A stretch of 64,000 nt of DNA, taken from the NCBI GenBank assembly GCA_041399085.1, contig JAWKTM010000013.1, positions 1-64,000 on the forward strand, read 5' to 3'. The translations under genes and the position numbers were made by a program. Numbering within the stretch: the first letter of the stretch is position 1; each line of letters opens with the position of its first letter. The notes beneath the pieces are model-generated. The model was not told where the DNA came from and ran no database searches. It was given only the letters and a program-made list of their open reading frames with translations. Shown here one piece after another: positions 46,504 to 56,302 of the stretch. The DNA comes from JAWKTM01 sp041399085 (GTDB taxonomy: Bacteria; Planctomycetota; Planctomycetia; Pirellulales; Pirellulaceae).

Positions 46504-46509
46504 TATAAT
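46504..46509 (+). promoter_or_regulatory. Perfect -10 box upstream of the first esterase
   Basis: A perfect TATAAT at 46504-46509 lies 97 bases before the start at 46606. At the right spacing upstream only a weak -35 (TTCTAG at 46481) is visible, so the promoter may need help from a regulator. Confidence 0.4.
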
Positions 46510-46605
46510 GCGGCCACCTCTTGCCGCGGCGACGCCCGATGGGAAACCGCGCGGCGGCAAACTGCGTCACTACTTGCTTCCCGCCCGTTCCCTGGAGCCA
46601 ACCTC

Positions 46606-47490
46606 ATGAAACGCACGCTCTTAGTCTTTGCCCTGCTGTTGCTCGCGCCGCTGGCGCAGGCCGATGAACCACAGCAACAACTGAACTTGCCCTACGGAAA
46701 ACATCCGCGGCAAGTGCTCGATTTCTACCCAGCCAAGTCCGACAAACCCACGCCTGTCGTGTTTTATATTCACGGCGGCGGGTGGCGCGGAGGCGATAAA
46801 CGAACGAATCCCAAAGCGTTCAATGACAATGGCATCTCGGTCGTCGCGATTAACTATCGTTACGTGCAGAACGGCGTGGAAGAAAAAGTCGAGCCGCCGG
46901 TGAAGGCGCCGCTTGGCGACGCCGCCCGAGCCCTGCAATTCGTGCGATCGAAGGCTGCCGAATGGAACCTCGACAAGACGCGAATTGGCGCCACGGGCGG
47001 ATCGGCCGGCGCTTGTTCTTCGTTGTGGCTGGCTTTCCACGATGACTTGGCCGATCCGAACAGCGATGATCCGATCGCGCGGGAATCCACGCGACTGTAC
47101 TGCGCCGCGGTGAACGGCGCTCAAGTTTCCTTGGATCCCAAGGAGCTACGCGAGTGGATGCCAAACTACGGCTACGGAGCCCATGCGTTTGGATTGCCGA
47201 ACTTTCAAGCGTTGATCGACAACCGCGAGCAAGTACTGCCGTGGATCAAGGAGTATTCACCGATCGAGCACGTTTCGAAAGACGATCCTCCCATCGCACT
47301 GTTCTATGGCGGTGAGGCGCCGGTCGTCGGTTCTTCGCCGAAAGACCCCACGCATTCCGCCATCATGGGCCTGAAGCTGGCCGAGCGACTGAAGGAAGTT
47401 GGTGTCGACGTCACGCTCGTGCATTCGGGTGTCGAGAATCCATCGCACCGCAACTCGACAGACTATTTGATCGCTCGCTTGAAAAACTGA
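46606..47490 (+). CDS. Exported alpha/beta hydrolase (esterase)
   Basis: A secreted esterase of 294 residues, of the BD-FAE or hormone-sensitive-lipase-like type. The signal peptide ends LAQADE. The oxyanion motif HGGGWRGGD lies near residue 52 and the nucleophile in GATGGSAGACSS near 130. The Asp and His of the triad are probably in FYGGEAPVVG and SGVENPSHRNS near the C terminus. It would hydrolyse short acyl esters, perhaps on sugars. It is followed 72 bases later by a related hydrolase, so the pair may act together. Confidence 0.85.
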   Translation: MKRTLLVFALLLLAPLAQADEPQQQLNLPYGKHPRQVLDFYPAKSDKPTPVVFYIHGGGWRGGDKRTNPKAFNDNGISVVAINYRYVQNGVEEKVEPPVKAPLGDAARALQFVRSKAAEWNLDKTRIGATGGSAGACSSLWLAFHDDLADPNSDDPIARESTRLYCAAVNGAQVSLDPKELREWMPNYGYGAHAFGLPNFQALIDNREQVLPWIKEYSPIEHVSKDDPPIALFYGGEAPVVGSSPKDPTHSAIMGLKLAERLKEVGVDVTLVHSGVENPSHRNSTDYLIARLKN

Positions 47491-47562
47491 GCGAACGGCC
47501 AACATTACCGCCGCGCGGCGGACGCACCTTCTCACTCACCCAACACACCTGGAAATCACCAC

Positions 47563-48419
47563 ATGAGAACCGCAATCTGTCTGTTGTTGTTCGCGTCCGT
47601 CGCGCAGGCCCAAACCATGAAATCCAACATTACTTACGCCAACCCGGCTCACGAACGTCAAGTGCTCGACATTTACGCTCCCGACGACGCGGCCGGGTTG
47701 CCCGTGGTGTTTTGGATTCATGGTGGCGGCTGGCAAACGGGCGACAAGACCAGCGTGCAAGGCAAGCCGCAATTTTTCACGGAACGCGAATATGTGTTCG
47801 TGTCAACCAATTACCGGTTACTGCCCCATGTTGATATGGAGACATTAATTCGCGACGTTGCGAAATCGCTGGGCTGGGTTCACAAAAACATCGCCCAACA
47901 CGGCGGCGATCCCCAACGGATTTTCGTCATGGGGCACTCGGCCGGCGCGCAGTTGGCCGCGCTGCTGTGTATCGACGAGCGCTATCTATCGGCGGAAGGC
48001 GTGCCGTTTTCGGCGCTGAAGGGTGCGTACCAGTTGATGGCGATACGTATGATATTCCAGCAATTATTTGGACGGCCGAGTTACGACAGACCGTGCATCA
48101 ATTACCGCTGCCAACATTTGGTCATCGGGTAAAGTTCGGAAACGATCCGAAAAAGCACATCGATTTCTCGGCGGTCACACACGTGGCGAAAGGCAAGGGG
48201 ATCCCGCCGTTTCTGATACTGCACGTCGCCGGCCACCCCGACGTGACGGCTCAAGCTCGCCGCTTGGCAACCGTGCTGCAAGCGGCCGACGTGCCCACGA
48301 CGGTGTTCGGCGCACCCGAAACAACTCACAATCGCTTGAACGCCAATCTGGGTCTTTCCGACGATCCGTCAACCGCGGCGCTCCTCAAATTTCTGGGGCC
48401 GCTTACGCAAAAGCCATAG
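47563..48419 (+). pseudogene. Exported alpha/beta hydrolase, frameshifted as sequenced
   Basis: A secreted esterase related to its upstream neighbour. The signal peptide is CLLLFASVAQAQ. The first part has HGGGWQTGD and the nucleophile GHSAGAQLAAL. At about 48021, in AAGGGTGC, a one-base deletion changes the frame: after SALKG the protein continues as CVPVDGDTYDIPAII and runs to the stop at 48419 with LILHVAGHPDVT and TTHNRLNANLG, holding the catalytic Asp and His. A single shortened G run explains the break. All parts of the triad are present, so this may be an error. Confidence 0.8.
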
Positions 48420-48446
48420 ATGAGACAGGAACTGCCAGCAGCCGCG

Positions 48447-48478
48447 ACTCGTTCCCCGGCTCTTACCTGGGAACGAGT
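48447..48478. repeat. REP-like palindrome in a convergent intergenic region
   Basis: ACTCGTTCCC at 48447-48456 pairs perfectly with GGGAACGAGT at 48469-48478. A second partial copy of the right arm (CCTGGGAACGC) lies at about 48513-48523. Palindromes built on CTGGGAACGAG are, from memory, dispersed repeats in several bacterial genomes. It lies between convergent gene ends and could also end transcription. Confidence 0.5.
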
Positions 48479-48531
48479 TGGTCTCCTTGGTCTCCGATTG
48501 GCTCCGGGATCCTGCCTGGGAACGCGGAAGT

Positions 48532-50628
48532 CTAATCCTCTTCCTCTTCCTCGACCTTCGACTTGGAGATGATCTCCTGTTGGACGTTGGCGGGCATGAC
48601 GTCGTAATGGCTGAAATCCATCGAGTAGCTACCTTGGCCGCCCGTCATACTGGAGAGTGTCCGCGCGTACGTCGTTACCGATCGTAAGGGGACTTCCACA
48701 TGCACGGTTTGCAATCCGCCGCCGGCCGCTTCACTGCCGGACACCCGTCCGCCCCGTCCTGACATATCGCTGTACACGTCGCCCACGTTCGCCTCGGGCA
48801 CCGTGATATCCATCTTCACGACCGGTTCCAACAACGCCGGCTTAGCCTGCTCGAACACTTGGCGAAACACCATGCGGCCAGCCGTCTTAAAGGCCGCTTC
48901 CGAGCTGTCGACCGGGTGATGCTTGCCAAAGTGAACTTCCACGGCCACGTCCTGCACGCGATAGCCAGCGATGACGCCGCTTTCGAGTCGTTCCATGAAT
49001 CCCTTCTGAATGGCCGGCATAAAGTTGCCGGGAATCGTACCGCCGACCACCGAGTCGACCCACAAAAAGTTGTGAGACTCGTCGTAATGATGGTCCTTCA
49101 ATTGTGGGAAACGGGCTTTGGTCACAAAATCTTCCACCTTCGTGCCGCGCGGGAATGGATACATGCGAATGTGAACTTCGCCGAATTGGCCGCGGCCGCC
49201 CGATTGCTTTTTGTGCCGATAGCTGCCCTCCGCCTCTGTCTGGATCGTTTCGCGGAACGGAATCTTGGGTTCCTTTGTCTCGACCTCAAGCTTGTCGCGC
49301 CGAGCCAAGCGTTCGCGAATAATCGTGAGATGCAACTCGCTCATACCGGTGATGACCAACTCTTTGGTCTGAGCATCGCGATCCAAATGGAATGTGGGGT
49401 CTTCCTCGACAACCTTATGCAAGGCAGTCGACAGCTTGGTTTCGTCGCCGCGGCTCTTGGGCAAGACGGCCAAGCCAACCATCGGCGTGGGGAACTTCAG
49501 TGGCGGCAATTGATAGTCGCCCAGTGTGGTTCCGGTGTGCAGATCGTCCATTTTGGCGATGGCCACGATATCGCCAGGGCCAGCTTCCTCAATCGTATCG
49601 GTATGCTCCCCTTGCACGGTTAGCAACGGGCCCAGCTTGATGCCCTTTCGCGCGCCGCTGGCTTCCACATGTTGATCCCGATGCAGCTTGCCGGAGAAGA
49701 CGCGGATAAAGCTCAGCTTTTGCACAAACGGGTCGATGCGCGTTTTGAAGACCTGTGCGACCACGGGACCTTCTGGATCCGGCGTTACTGTAATTTCCTC
49801 GCCATCCTTCGAGGCGGTTCGTGGTACTTCGGCCGGCGACAGGCCGCACTGCACGATGGCATCTAACAATTCCGTTAAGCCAGCTTCGGTCTTACCCGAT
49901 ACGCACACAATCGGAATTAAGGTGCCACCGGCAACGGCTCGCGAAATCAACCCGGCCAACTCCTCGTCGGTCGGCATCGTACCCTCGAAGTAACGCTCCA
50001 TCACGGCTTCGTCGACTTCGATAATGGATTCCAACAACGGATCGCGGATCTCGTTGGGGTCGACCAACGCGCCGCTGGTATCACTCGGCACATTCAGAGT
50101 GCTAACGACACCCTTAAAGTCGGCGCCATGACCAATGGGGACATTGAACAACACACATTGCGGTCCCCACATCTCACGAATCGACTCGATCAGCGCGGGG
50201 AAGTCGATGTTATCCCCGTCCATCTTGCTAATCACGATCATGCGTCCCACGCCGGCCCGGCCCGCTTCGTTAAAGACGCGGCGCGTGTTGACTTCGATGC
50301 CCGTGTGAGCGTTCACCACAATCAGGGCCGTATCGACGGCTCGCAACGCGCCGATCGTTTGTCCGATGTAGTCTGGATAGCCGGGCGTGTCGATAATGTT
50401 CAGACGATGGCCGGCATGATCGCAATGCACCACCGACGATTCGATGGTGTATTTATGATGCTTTTCCTCGGGATCGAAGTCGCAGATGCTGGAGCCATCG
50501 TCGACGCTGTGCTGTCCCGTGACGGCGCCCGTCTTGACCAGAATCTTGTCGATCAGCGTGGTCTTTCCCGACGAGCCGTGTCCTCCGAACGCAATGTTGC
50601 GGATGTTTTTGACTTGCGTCTGCGCCAT
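48532..50628 (-). CDS. Elongation factor G-like GTPase (EF-G2 type)
   Basis: A 698-residue translation-factor GTPase with all five EF-G domains, but of the paralogous EF-G-like type. G1 reads GHGSSGKTTL at about residues 16-25 where standard EF-G has AHIDAGKTT. The DTPG motif is normal (DTPGYPDYIGQ), and the base-recognition motif is SKMD instead of NKMD. Domain IV carries YRHKKQSGGRGQFGEVH and domain V VPLRSVTTYARTLSSMTGGQGSYSM. The C terminus ends in an acidic run (KVEEEEED). EF-G paralogues of this class help in ribosome recycling or have no known role. It starts a minus-strand run including hisA, but 38 bases separate it from hisA. Confidence 0.9.
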   Translation of the reverse strand: MAQTQVKNIRNIAFGGHGSSGKTTLIDKILVKTGAVTGQHSVDDGSSICDFDPEEKHHKYTIESSVVHCDHAGHRLNIIDTPGYPDYIGQTIGALRAVDTALIVVNAHTGIEVNTRRVFNEAGRAGVGRMIVISKMDGDNIDFPALIESIREMWGPQCVLFNVPIGHGADFKGVVSTLNVPSDTSGALVDPNEIRDPLLESIIEVDEAVMERYFEGTMPTDEELAGLISRAVAGGTLIPIVCVSGKTEAGLTELLDAIVQCGLSPAEVPRTASKDGEEITVTPDPEGPVVAQVFKTRIDPFVQKLSFIRVFSGKLHRDQHVEASGARKGIKLGPLLTVQGEHTDTIEEAGPGDIVAIAKMDDLHTGTTLGDYQLPPLKFPTPMVGLAVLPKSRGDETKLSTALHKVVEEDPTFHLDRDAQTKELVITGMSELHLTIIRERLARRDKLEVETKEPKIPFRETIQTEAEGSYRHKKQSGGRGQFGEVHIRMYPFPRGTKVEDFVTKARFPQLKDHHYDESHNFLWVDSVVGGTIPGNFMPAIQKGFMERLESGVIAGYRVQDVAVEVHFGKHHPVDSSEAAFKTAGRMVFRQVFEQAKPALLEPVVKMDITVPEANVGDVYSDMSGRGGRVSGSEAAGGGLQTVHVEVPLRSVTTYARTLSSMTGGQGSYSMDFSHYDVMPANVQQEIISKSKVEEEEED

Positions 50629-50665
50629 ACCAGCATTCCTTCCAGGTGTTCAGGCCAAGTTGAGT

Positions 50666-51400
50666 TCAGCGATCGGGCGACTCCGTGGGTTTGGCCGCCG
50701 CCAAGGCATCGGCCAGGGAGATCCGCCCTTCGTATAAGGTTCGACCAATAATGCAGCCGGCGACTCCGATGTCGCTCAGCCGCCGCACGTCGTCCAACGT
50801 GGTCACGCCGCCCGAAGCAATCACGGGCAAACCGACGGCATCTTTCATCTGCCGCGTCGATTCAAAGTTGGGGCCTTGCATCATGCCGTCGCGAGCGATG
50901 TCGGTGTAGATGATCGCCGCCACCGGTTCGTCGGCGAATTGGCCCGCCAACTCGGTCGCCAGCGTTTCGCTCGTCTCCAGCCAACCGTCGGTGGCGACGC
51001 GTCCATCCCGCGCATCGATCCCCAGCGCAAGCCGGCCCGGGAACTGGCGACACATGGCTCGAAACCAATCGGGCTCCTTCAGCGCCTTGGTGCCGATCAC
51101 TAGTTGTGCCAAGCCCAAGTCGAGCAGCTCGCGAATCGTGTTTTCGTCACGAATACCGCCGCCCAATTCGCAAGGTACCTTCACCGCCGCGACAATCGCG
51201 GCAATGGCCTCGCGATTCGTCAGCCGGCCATCTTTCGCGCCGTCGAGATCGACCAGATGAAGGCACTCGGCGCCTTCGTCCATCCACCGCCGAGCCATCT
51301 CGGCCGGATCGCGGCCGAATACGGTTTCGCGGTTGTAGTCGCCTTGCGCCAACCGAACGCATTGTCCGCCGCGCAAGTCGATAGCTGGCCAAATTCGCAT
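50666..51400 (-). CDS. hisA: Phosphoribosylformimino-5-aminoimidazole carboxamide ribotide isomerase HisA
   Basis: The fourth enzyme of histidine biosynthesis, a TIM barrel that isomerises ProFAR to PRFAR. The start at 51400 (MRIWPAIDLRGG) gives 244 residues and puts the catalytic aspartate in AIDLRGG; longer upstream reading would add non-family residues. The second catalytic aspartate lies in LGIDARDG. Phosphate loops are LGGGIRDE and VIASGGVTT. No other his gene is nearby, so the pathway genes are scattered, as is usual in this phylum. It follows the EpmA-like gene by 86 bases on the minus strand. Confidence 0.95.
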   Translation of the reverse strand: MRIWPAIDLRGGQCVRLAQGDYNRETVFGRDPAEMARRWMDEGAECLHLVDLDGAKDGRLTNREAIAAIVAAVKVPCELGGGIRDENTIRELLDLGLAQLVIGTKALKEPDWFRAMCRQFPGRLALGIDARDGRVATDGWLETSETLATELAGQFADEPVAAIIYTDIARDGMMQGPNFESTRQMKDAVGLPVIASGGVTTLDDVRRLSDIGVAGCIIGRTLYEGRISLADALAAAKPTESPDR

Positions 51401-51486
51401 GCCGGGCACTTTGAAAAAGAGGTGAAAAACGGGAGAACAGCGTGCGAAGCGATGCAATATCGCATACCGCCTAGCCAGTCGCAAGA

Positions 51487-52533
51487 CTACGCACGATCGA
51501 TCGGAAACGCCATCACTTGCTCGACGGACTCCAGCCCAAATGCGACCATCGCCAACCGATCGAAGCCGAGTGCCGTGCCCGCGCAGGCCGGCAATCCTTC
51601 GCGCATCGCCGACAACAACCGGCTATCGCTAGGCAACGGCGACTTGCCGTCGCGCAACCGCGCCGCGTTGTTGGATTCGTTCCGAGCGGCGAGAACCGCG
51701 GCGTCCAACAATTCGTGATAGCCGTTCGCCAATTCGATGCCGCGGACGTAGAGCTCGAATCGTTCGGCCACGAGCGGCCCCGAAACGCCGTCTTCATCCC
51801 GCGGCCGCACGCGTGCCAATGCGGACTGGGACGCCGGATAGTCATGCAAAATCGTGGGACGCTCAAGACCCAAATGCGGCTGCACAAGTTCCACAAGCAA
51901 CAAATCAAGCCAGTGATCTCGGTACGTTTCGACATCGTGTTCCGCATCTGTCGCCAACCAGGAGTCCGGAAACGACAGACGAGCGTCGATTGCCCTCCGC
52001 TTCAACTCCGAAACGCTGGCCGAGAGTGGATCGAGACCGACACGCTGTTGGAAGGCATGCGAATACGTCACTCGCTCGATTTCATCCGCCTCCAACAATT
52101 CTTTTGCCAGCTCCGCCAGGAGTTCCATTCCGACAACATAGTCATCGCCGACTCGATACCATTCGACCATCGTGAATTCGGGATTATGCAACCGCCCAGT
52201 TTCGTCGGCGCGAAAAGACTTCGCCACCTGATAGATTGCCTCGGCCCCAGCGGCCAACAGCCGCTTCATCCCAAATTCAGGAGACGTCTGGAGCCACAGC
52301 GGCGCGTCACGGTGCTGAACTCGCGACGACGCGACACAACCGATCAACGAAGCCTGAACCTCGATGGGATCCAAATGCCGATCGACAACCGTGTCATGCG
52401 ATAGGCACGGCGTTTCCGCTTCCCAGAAACCACGCGCATCAAAGAAATGACGCAGGCGGCGCAGCAAGTCAGCTCGTCGCCTCAGTACGTCCAAGCTCGC
52501 CGTCGGCCGCCAATCCACAGCAATCTCGCTCAT
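51487..52533 (-). CDS. epmA: EpmA-like lysyl-tRNA synthetase paralogue (EF-P lysyltransferase)
   Basis: A class II aminoacyl-tRNA-synthetase-like protein without a tRNA-binding domain, of the EpmA (PoxA/GenX) type. EpmA joins beta-lysine to elongation factor P to help ribosomes at polyproline stretches. The start at 52533 (MSEIAVDWRPT) gives about 348 residues. Class II motif 2 is seen in YQVAKSFRADETGRLHNPEFTMVEWY and motif 3 in GTALGFDRLAMVAFG. EpmB and efp are not in the window. It sits directly after dnaE, 56 bases downstream. Confidence 0.85.
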   Translation of the reverse strand: MSEIAVDWRPTASLDVLRRRADLLRRLRHFFDARGFWEAETPCLSHDTVVDRHLDPIEVQASLIGCVASSRVQHRDAPLWLQTSPEFGMKRLLAAGAEAIYQVAKSFRADETGRLHNPEFTMVEWYRVGDDYVVGMELLAELAKELLEADEIERVTYSHAFQQRVGLDPLSASVSELKRRAIDARLSFPDSWLATDAEHDVETYRDHWLDLLLVELVQPHLGLERPTILHDYPASQSALARVRPRDEDGVSGPLVAERFELYVRGIELANGYHELLDAAVLAARNESNNAARLRDGKSPLPSDSRLLSAMREGLPACAGTALGFDRLAMVAFGLESVEQVMAFPIDRA

Positions 52534-52589
52534 AAGACCTTTACGGCTGCTTGGTCCAAAGATGATCGGAACCAATATATCTTTGATTT

Positions 52590-55500
52590 TTAAGAGCGGC
52601 CATTGCGACGACGGCCGTTGCCATTGCCGCCGTTGCTGAGCTTCGGGGCGGATGTGATAAGTTGATAGTTGCCCGCTCCCAAAAGATCGTCCAAGCGAGT
52701 TCGAAACTCGGCGTTCACTTCCACTCGCGTATTTTGGCTGCGAAGCTGACAACGACTTCCGTCCTTCAGCATGAGCAGGAATTGCAGTTCGCAATTACCA
52801 GGATAAGTTCTCACAACCTCCCGAATGCGCGGCATGACTTGATCGCCATGATGGCGCTCGTCGATCCGGATTTTGATGCCAGACGTATAACGAGAGTCTA
52901 ATTCATCCAGCGGAATGATCTCATTCACAATTAAGTTGGCTTCGTCGCCGCCACGGCGATCCAAAGCGCCGCGGATCACTAACACATTGTCCGCCGATAT
53001 ATGTTGGCCGAATTGCGCGTAGCCATCTGGCCAAGCGATACAGCGAATTACACCATCCATGTCTTCCAAATCGAAGTTCGCGTATTTCGTAGGCGCTCCC
53101 GGTTTGCCATTCTTGGTATGAGCCATTTTGATGGCCCCAATCATGCCGCCCATGATCACTTCCGCGCGATCCGGCACGCCGGCCAGCGATGTGGTGCTAT
53201 GCGTGCAGAATGCCTTTAGCTTCTGTTCGTATTCCGCCAGCGGATGGCTGGAAAGATAAAAGCCCAACACCTCCTTCTCGGCGACCAATTTCTCACGCTC
53301 TTCCCACTCTGGAATATCCGGCAGGGATACGCTGGCGGCCTGCTTCTCCTCCTCTTCGTCAAAGCCGCCGAACAAGCTCTTCTGACCACTCTTGCGATCC
53401 GCCGCGGCCGAAGCACCCGCTTGAATGGCGCGCTCGACAATGGCATTCAACTGGGAGCGCCGTGCACCAAACGCATCGAACGCGCCGCCCTTAATCAGCG
53501 TTTCAATGGCCGAGCGATTACAACTCGACGGATCGACGCGCTCACAGAAGTCAAACAAATCCTTAAAGGGACCGCCTTGCTTGCGAGCCGCCACGATCGA
53601 TTCACTAGCGCCGCCGCCGCAACCCTTGATCGCCGACAAGCCGAAATGAATCTTGCCATCTTTCACTGAAAAATCGACGTCGCTCAAATTCACGTCGGGA
53701 TTAACGACTTCGATTCCCATTCGAGCACAGTCTTCCATGTGCTCGACCAAAGAGTCCTTACGCTTGAAATTCCGCCCCGGAATATCGCCCGACAACAGGG
53801 CCGCCATGAACTCGACCGGGAAGTGAGCTTTCAGGTAGGCTGTCTGATAGGCGATCAATGCGTAGGCCGTGCTATGAGACTTGTTGAATCCGTAGCCAGC
53901 GAACTTGATAATCAGATCCCAAATCTCTTGAGCTTCATCCCGCGCCATTCCCTTGTCGACGGCTCCGGCGATAAACTGCTCGTAGTTCTTGGAAATCAGC
54001 GATTCCTTCTTCTTGCTGATCGCCTTAATACAGGTGTAAGCTCCGGCCAAGGGAAGTCCACCCAAGCGATTGAGAATCCGCATCACCTGTTCTTGGTAGA
54101 CCATGATGCCATTGGTCTCTTCCAAGACATCCTTGAGTACCGGATGCTTATACTCCGCCTCCTTGCGGCCATGCTTCACCGCCACGTAGTCTTCGACCAT
54201 GCCGCCTTCCAGCGGGCCTGGACGATACAGGGCGTTGGTTGCAATGATGTCGCGAAAATGGTCGGGCTTCATCTTTTGAAGCAAATCGCGAATGCCGCCG
54301 CTTTCAAGCTGGAACACACCCTTCGTTTCGCCTCGTTGCAGCAAAGCAAAAGTCGGCTTGTCTTCCAACGGGAACTTCAGCGGGTCGATCTTCTCGCCCG
54401 TGGTCTGCTCAATGATGTCGACCGCCTTGGAAAGGATCGTCAAGTTGCGAAGACCGAGAAAATCCATCTTCAACAGGCCGGCCGCTTCCACGTCTCCCAT
54501 CGACCATTGGGTGATAATGTCCGTCTTCCCACTGACTCGGCACAACGGCACATATTCGGTAAGCGGTTTATCCGCGATCACAACCGCCGCCGCATGTGTC
54601 CCCATGTTGCGGGCCAAGCCCTCGATCCGTTTTGCCAGATCCAGCAACTCGCGAATCTCCGGATCGTTGTCATAAGTCTTGCGCAGGTCTTCGCTTTTTT
54701 CCAGGGCTTTGCCCAACGTGATCCCGAGTTCCTCGGGCACCATTTCCGTCACTTGGTTTACGCGAGCCAATGGAATCCCCAGAGCTCGACCTACGTCCTT
54801 GATTGCGGCGCGGGCCGCCAATGTTCCAAACGTCCCGATCTGCGCGACGTTCGCTTCGCCGTACTTGTCCTTCACATAGCGAATGATTTCGCCGCGACGT
54901 TCCTTACAGAAGTCGATGTCAATATCAGGAGCTTCGAGGCGGTTCTCATCCAGAAAACGCTCGAATAGCAAGTCGTACTTGATAGGGCAAACGTGGCTTA
55001 AATACAGGGCGTAACACACCAAGGCGCCGACGCCGCTGCCACGCGCCGTGGCTGGCACGCCCAATTCGCGCGACTGGCGCACGAAGTCCCACACAATGAG
55101 AAAGTAGTTAGGGAACCCTAGCTTGTTGATGACGCCTAGTTCACGATCCAGGCGTTGCATGACCACTTCCGCCAAGACACCGTCCTTGTACATGTCAGGC
55201 GTATCTTGGTAGCGTTCCTTTAGGCCTTGGATGCACAGTTCTCGCAAATACTCTTCCGCCGTTTGCTCTTTGGGAACGGAGTAAGTCGGAAAGTGTCGCT
55301 TGCCCAACTCCAGATCAATATCGACCGAGTCGGCGATCTGTTGGCTCCGTGCGACGGCGTCTTCCAGCCCTGGAAAGTAAGAGTACATTTCCTCGGGGCC
55401 GCGCAAATAATATTGGTTGCCATCCATGCGCATGCGAGAACTATCCGTACGGAATTTTCCCGTGTTAATGCACAGTAACACATCCTGGGCTTCCGCATCT

Positions 55501-56180
55501 TCGGGATCCACATAATGCGCGTCGCTGGTGGCGACCAATGGCAACCCAAGCTTTTTGGCGGCATCAACGGCCCCTTCCAACGCTAGTCGTTGGATTTCCA
55601 CGCCATTGTTCATAACCTCGATGAAATAGCGGTCGCCGAAAATGCCATGAAACCATTTGGCGACCTCCATCGCTTCGGCCAGTTCATCCTCGCCGCCCGT
55701 TCCGCGCAGGATGGCCCGGTTGAATTCGCTGCTGACGCAACCGCTAAGGCAAATAATGCCCTCGCTATGGTCGGCCAACAGTTGTTTGTCGATTCGAGGT
55801 TTGAAGTAGAAACCTTCGAGATGTGCCAGTGACGCCATCTTCACGAGGTTTTTGAAACCGGTACGATTTTGGGCCAGCAATGTGAGGTGGTAGCTGGCCT
55901 CCTTCATACTGCCGGCGTCTTTCTCGAACCGGCTATTGGGAGCGATGTAAGCTTCGTAGCCGATGATCGGATTGAGATCGCGAGCCTTGGCCTTTTTGTA
56001 GAACTCGAGCGCGCCGCACAAGTTGCCGTGGTCGGTCAGCGCCAAGCCATTCATGCCGTGACTCTTGGCGCGATCCAGCAACTTGTCGATCGAGCCGGCG
56101 CCGTCCAACAGGCTGTAGTGGCTATGGCAGTGAAGGTGAACAAACGGGCGCGGAGCGGGCGGGGCGATAAGCTCGGACAT
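52590..56180 (-). CDS. dnaE: DNA polymerase III alpha subunit
   Basis: The replicative DNA polymerase, a C-family enzyme of about 1196 residues; a start four codons earlier at 56192 is equally possible. The N-terminal PHP domain begins FVHLHCHSHYSLLDGAGS and LTDHGN. Two polymerase aspartates lie in PDIDIDFCKERRGE near residue 420. Downstream are KSHSTAYALIAYQTAYLKAHF, a helix-hairpin-helix region near 860, and an OB domain near 1000. The tail is Gly/Asn/Arg-rich. The long gene is entirely open, unlike the ectoine genes, and is a useful measure of normal sequence quality in this window. Confidence 0.96.
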   Translation of the reverse strand: MSELIAPPAPRPFVHLHCHSHYSLLDGAGSIDKLLDRAKSHGMNGLALTDHGNLCGALEFYKKAKARDLNPIIGYEAYIAPNSRFEKDAGSMKEASYHLTLLAQNRTGFKNLVKMASLAHLEGFYFKPRIDKQLLADHSEGIICLSGCVSSEFNRAILRGTGGEDELAEAMEVAKWFHGIFGDRYFIEVMNNGVEIQRLALEGAVDAAKKLGLPLVATSDAHYVDPEDAEAQDVLLCINTGKFRTDSSRMRMDGNQYYLRGPEEMYSYFPGLEDAVARSQQIADSVDIDLELGKRHFPTYSVPKEQTAEEYLRELCIQGLKERYQDTPDMYKDGVLAEVVMQRLDRELGVINKLGFPNYFLIVWDFVRQSRELGVPATARGSGVGALVCYALYLSHVCPIKYDLLFERFLDENRLEAPDIDIDFCKERRGEIIRYVKDKYGEANVAQIGTFGTLAARAAIKDVGRALGIPLARVNQVTEMVPEELGITLGKALEKSEDLRKTYDNDPEIRELLDLAKRIEGLARNMGTHAAAVVIADKPLTEYVPLCRVSGKTDIITQWSMGDVEAAGLLKMDFLGLRNLTILSKAVDIIEQTTGEKIDPLKFPLEDKPTFALLQRGETKGVFQLESGGIRDLLQKMKPDHFRDIIATNALYRPGPLEGGMVEDYVAVKHGRKEAEYKHPVLKDVLEETNGIMVYQEQVMRILNRLGGLPLAGAYTCIKAISKKKESLISKNYEQFIAGAVDKGMARDEAQEIWDLIIKFAGYGFNKSHSTAYALIAYQTAYLKAHFPVEFMAALLSGDIPGRNFKRKDSLVEHMEDCARMGIEVVNPDVNLSDVDFSVKDGKIHFGLSAIKGCGGGASESIVAARKQGGPFKDLFDFCERVDPSSCNRSAIETLIKGGAFDAFGARRSQLNAIVERAIQAGASAAADRKSGQKSLFGGFDEEEEKQAASVSLPDIPEWEEREKLVAEKEVLGFYLSSHPLAEYEQKLKAFCTHSTTSLAGVPDRAEVIMGGMIGAIKMAHTKNGKPGAPTKYANFDLEDMDGVIRCIAWPDGYAQFGQHISADNVLVIRGALDRRGGDEANLIVNEIIPLDELDSRYTSGIKIRIDERHHGDQVMPRIREVVRTYPGNCELQFLLMLKDGSRCQLRSQNTRVEVNAEFRTRLDDLLGAGNYQLITSAPKLSNGGNGNGRRRNGRS

Positions 56181-56302
56181 GCGTCGATCCATCGAGAATG
56201 GGGCCGGGACAACTGCGAGAGAACGCGTTCAACGAATTCTAGCCGACGCGACCACCGTGATTAACCGGCGGAGATTCGTTCGATTTCGTGCATTCGCGCC
56301 GT

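Noticed and set aside
53739..54968. Plus-strand frame of 409 codons opposite dnaE.
   Set aside because: It has no domain or ribosome site, and dnaE is unmistakable.
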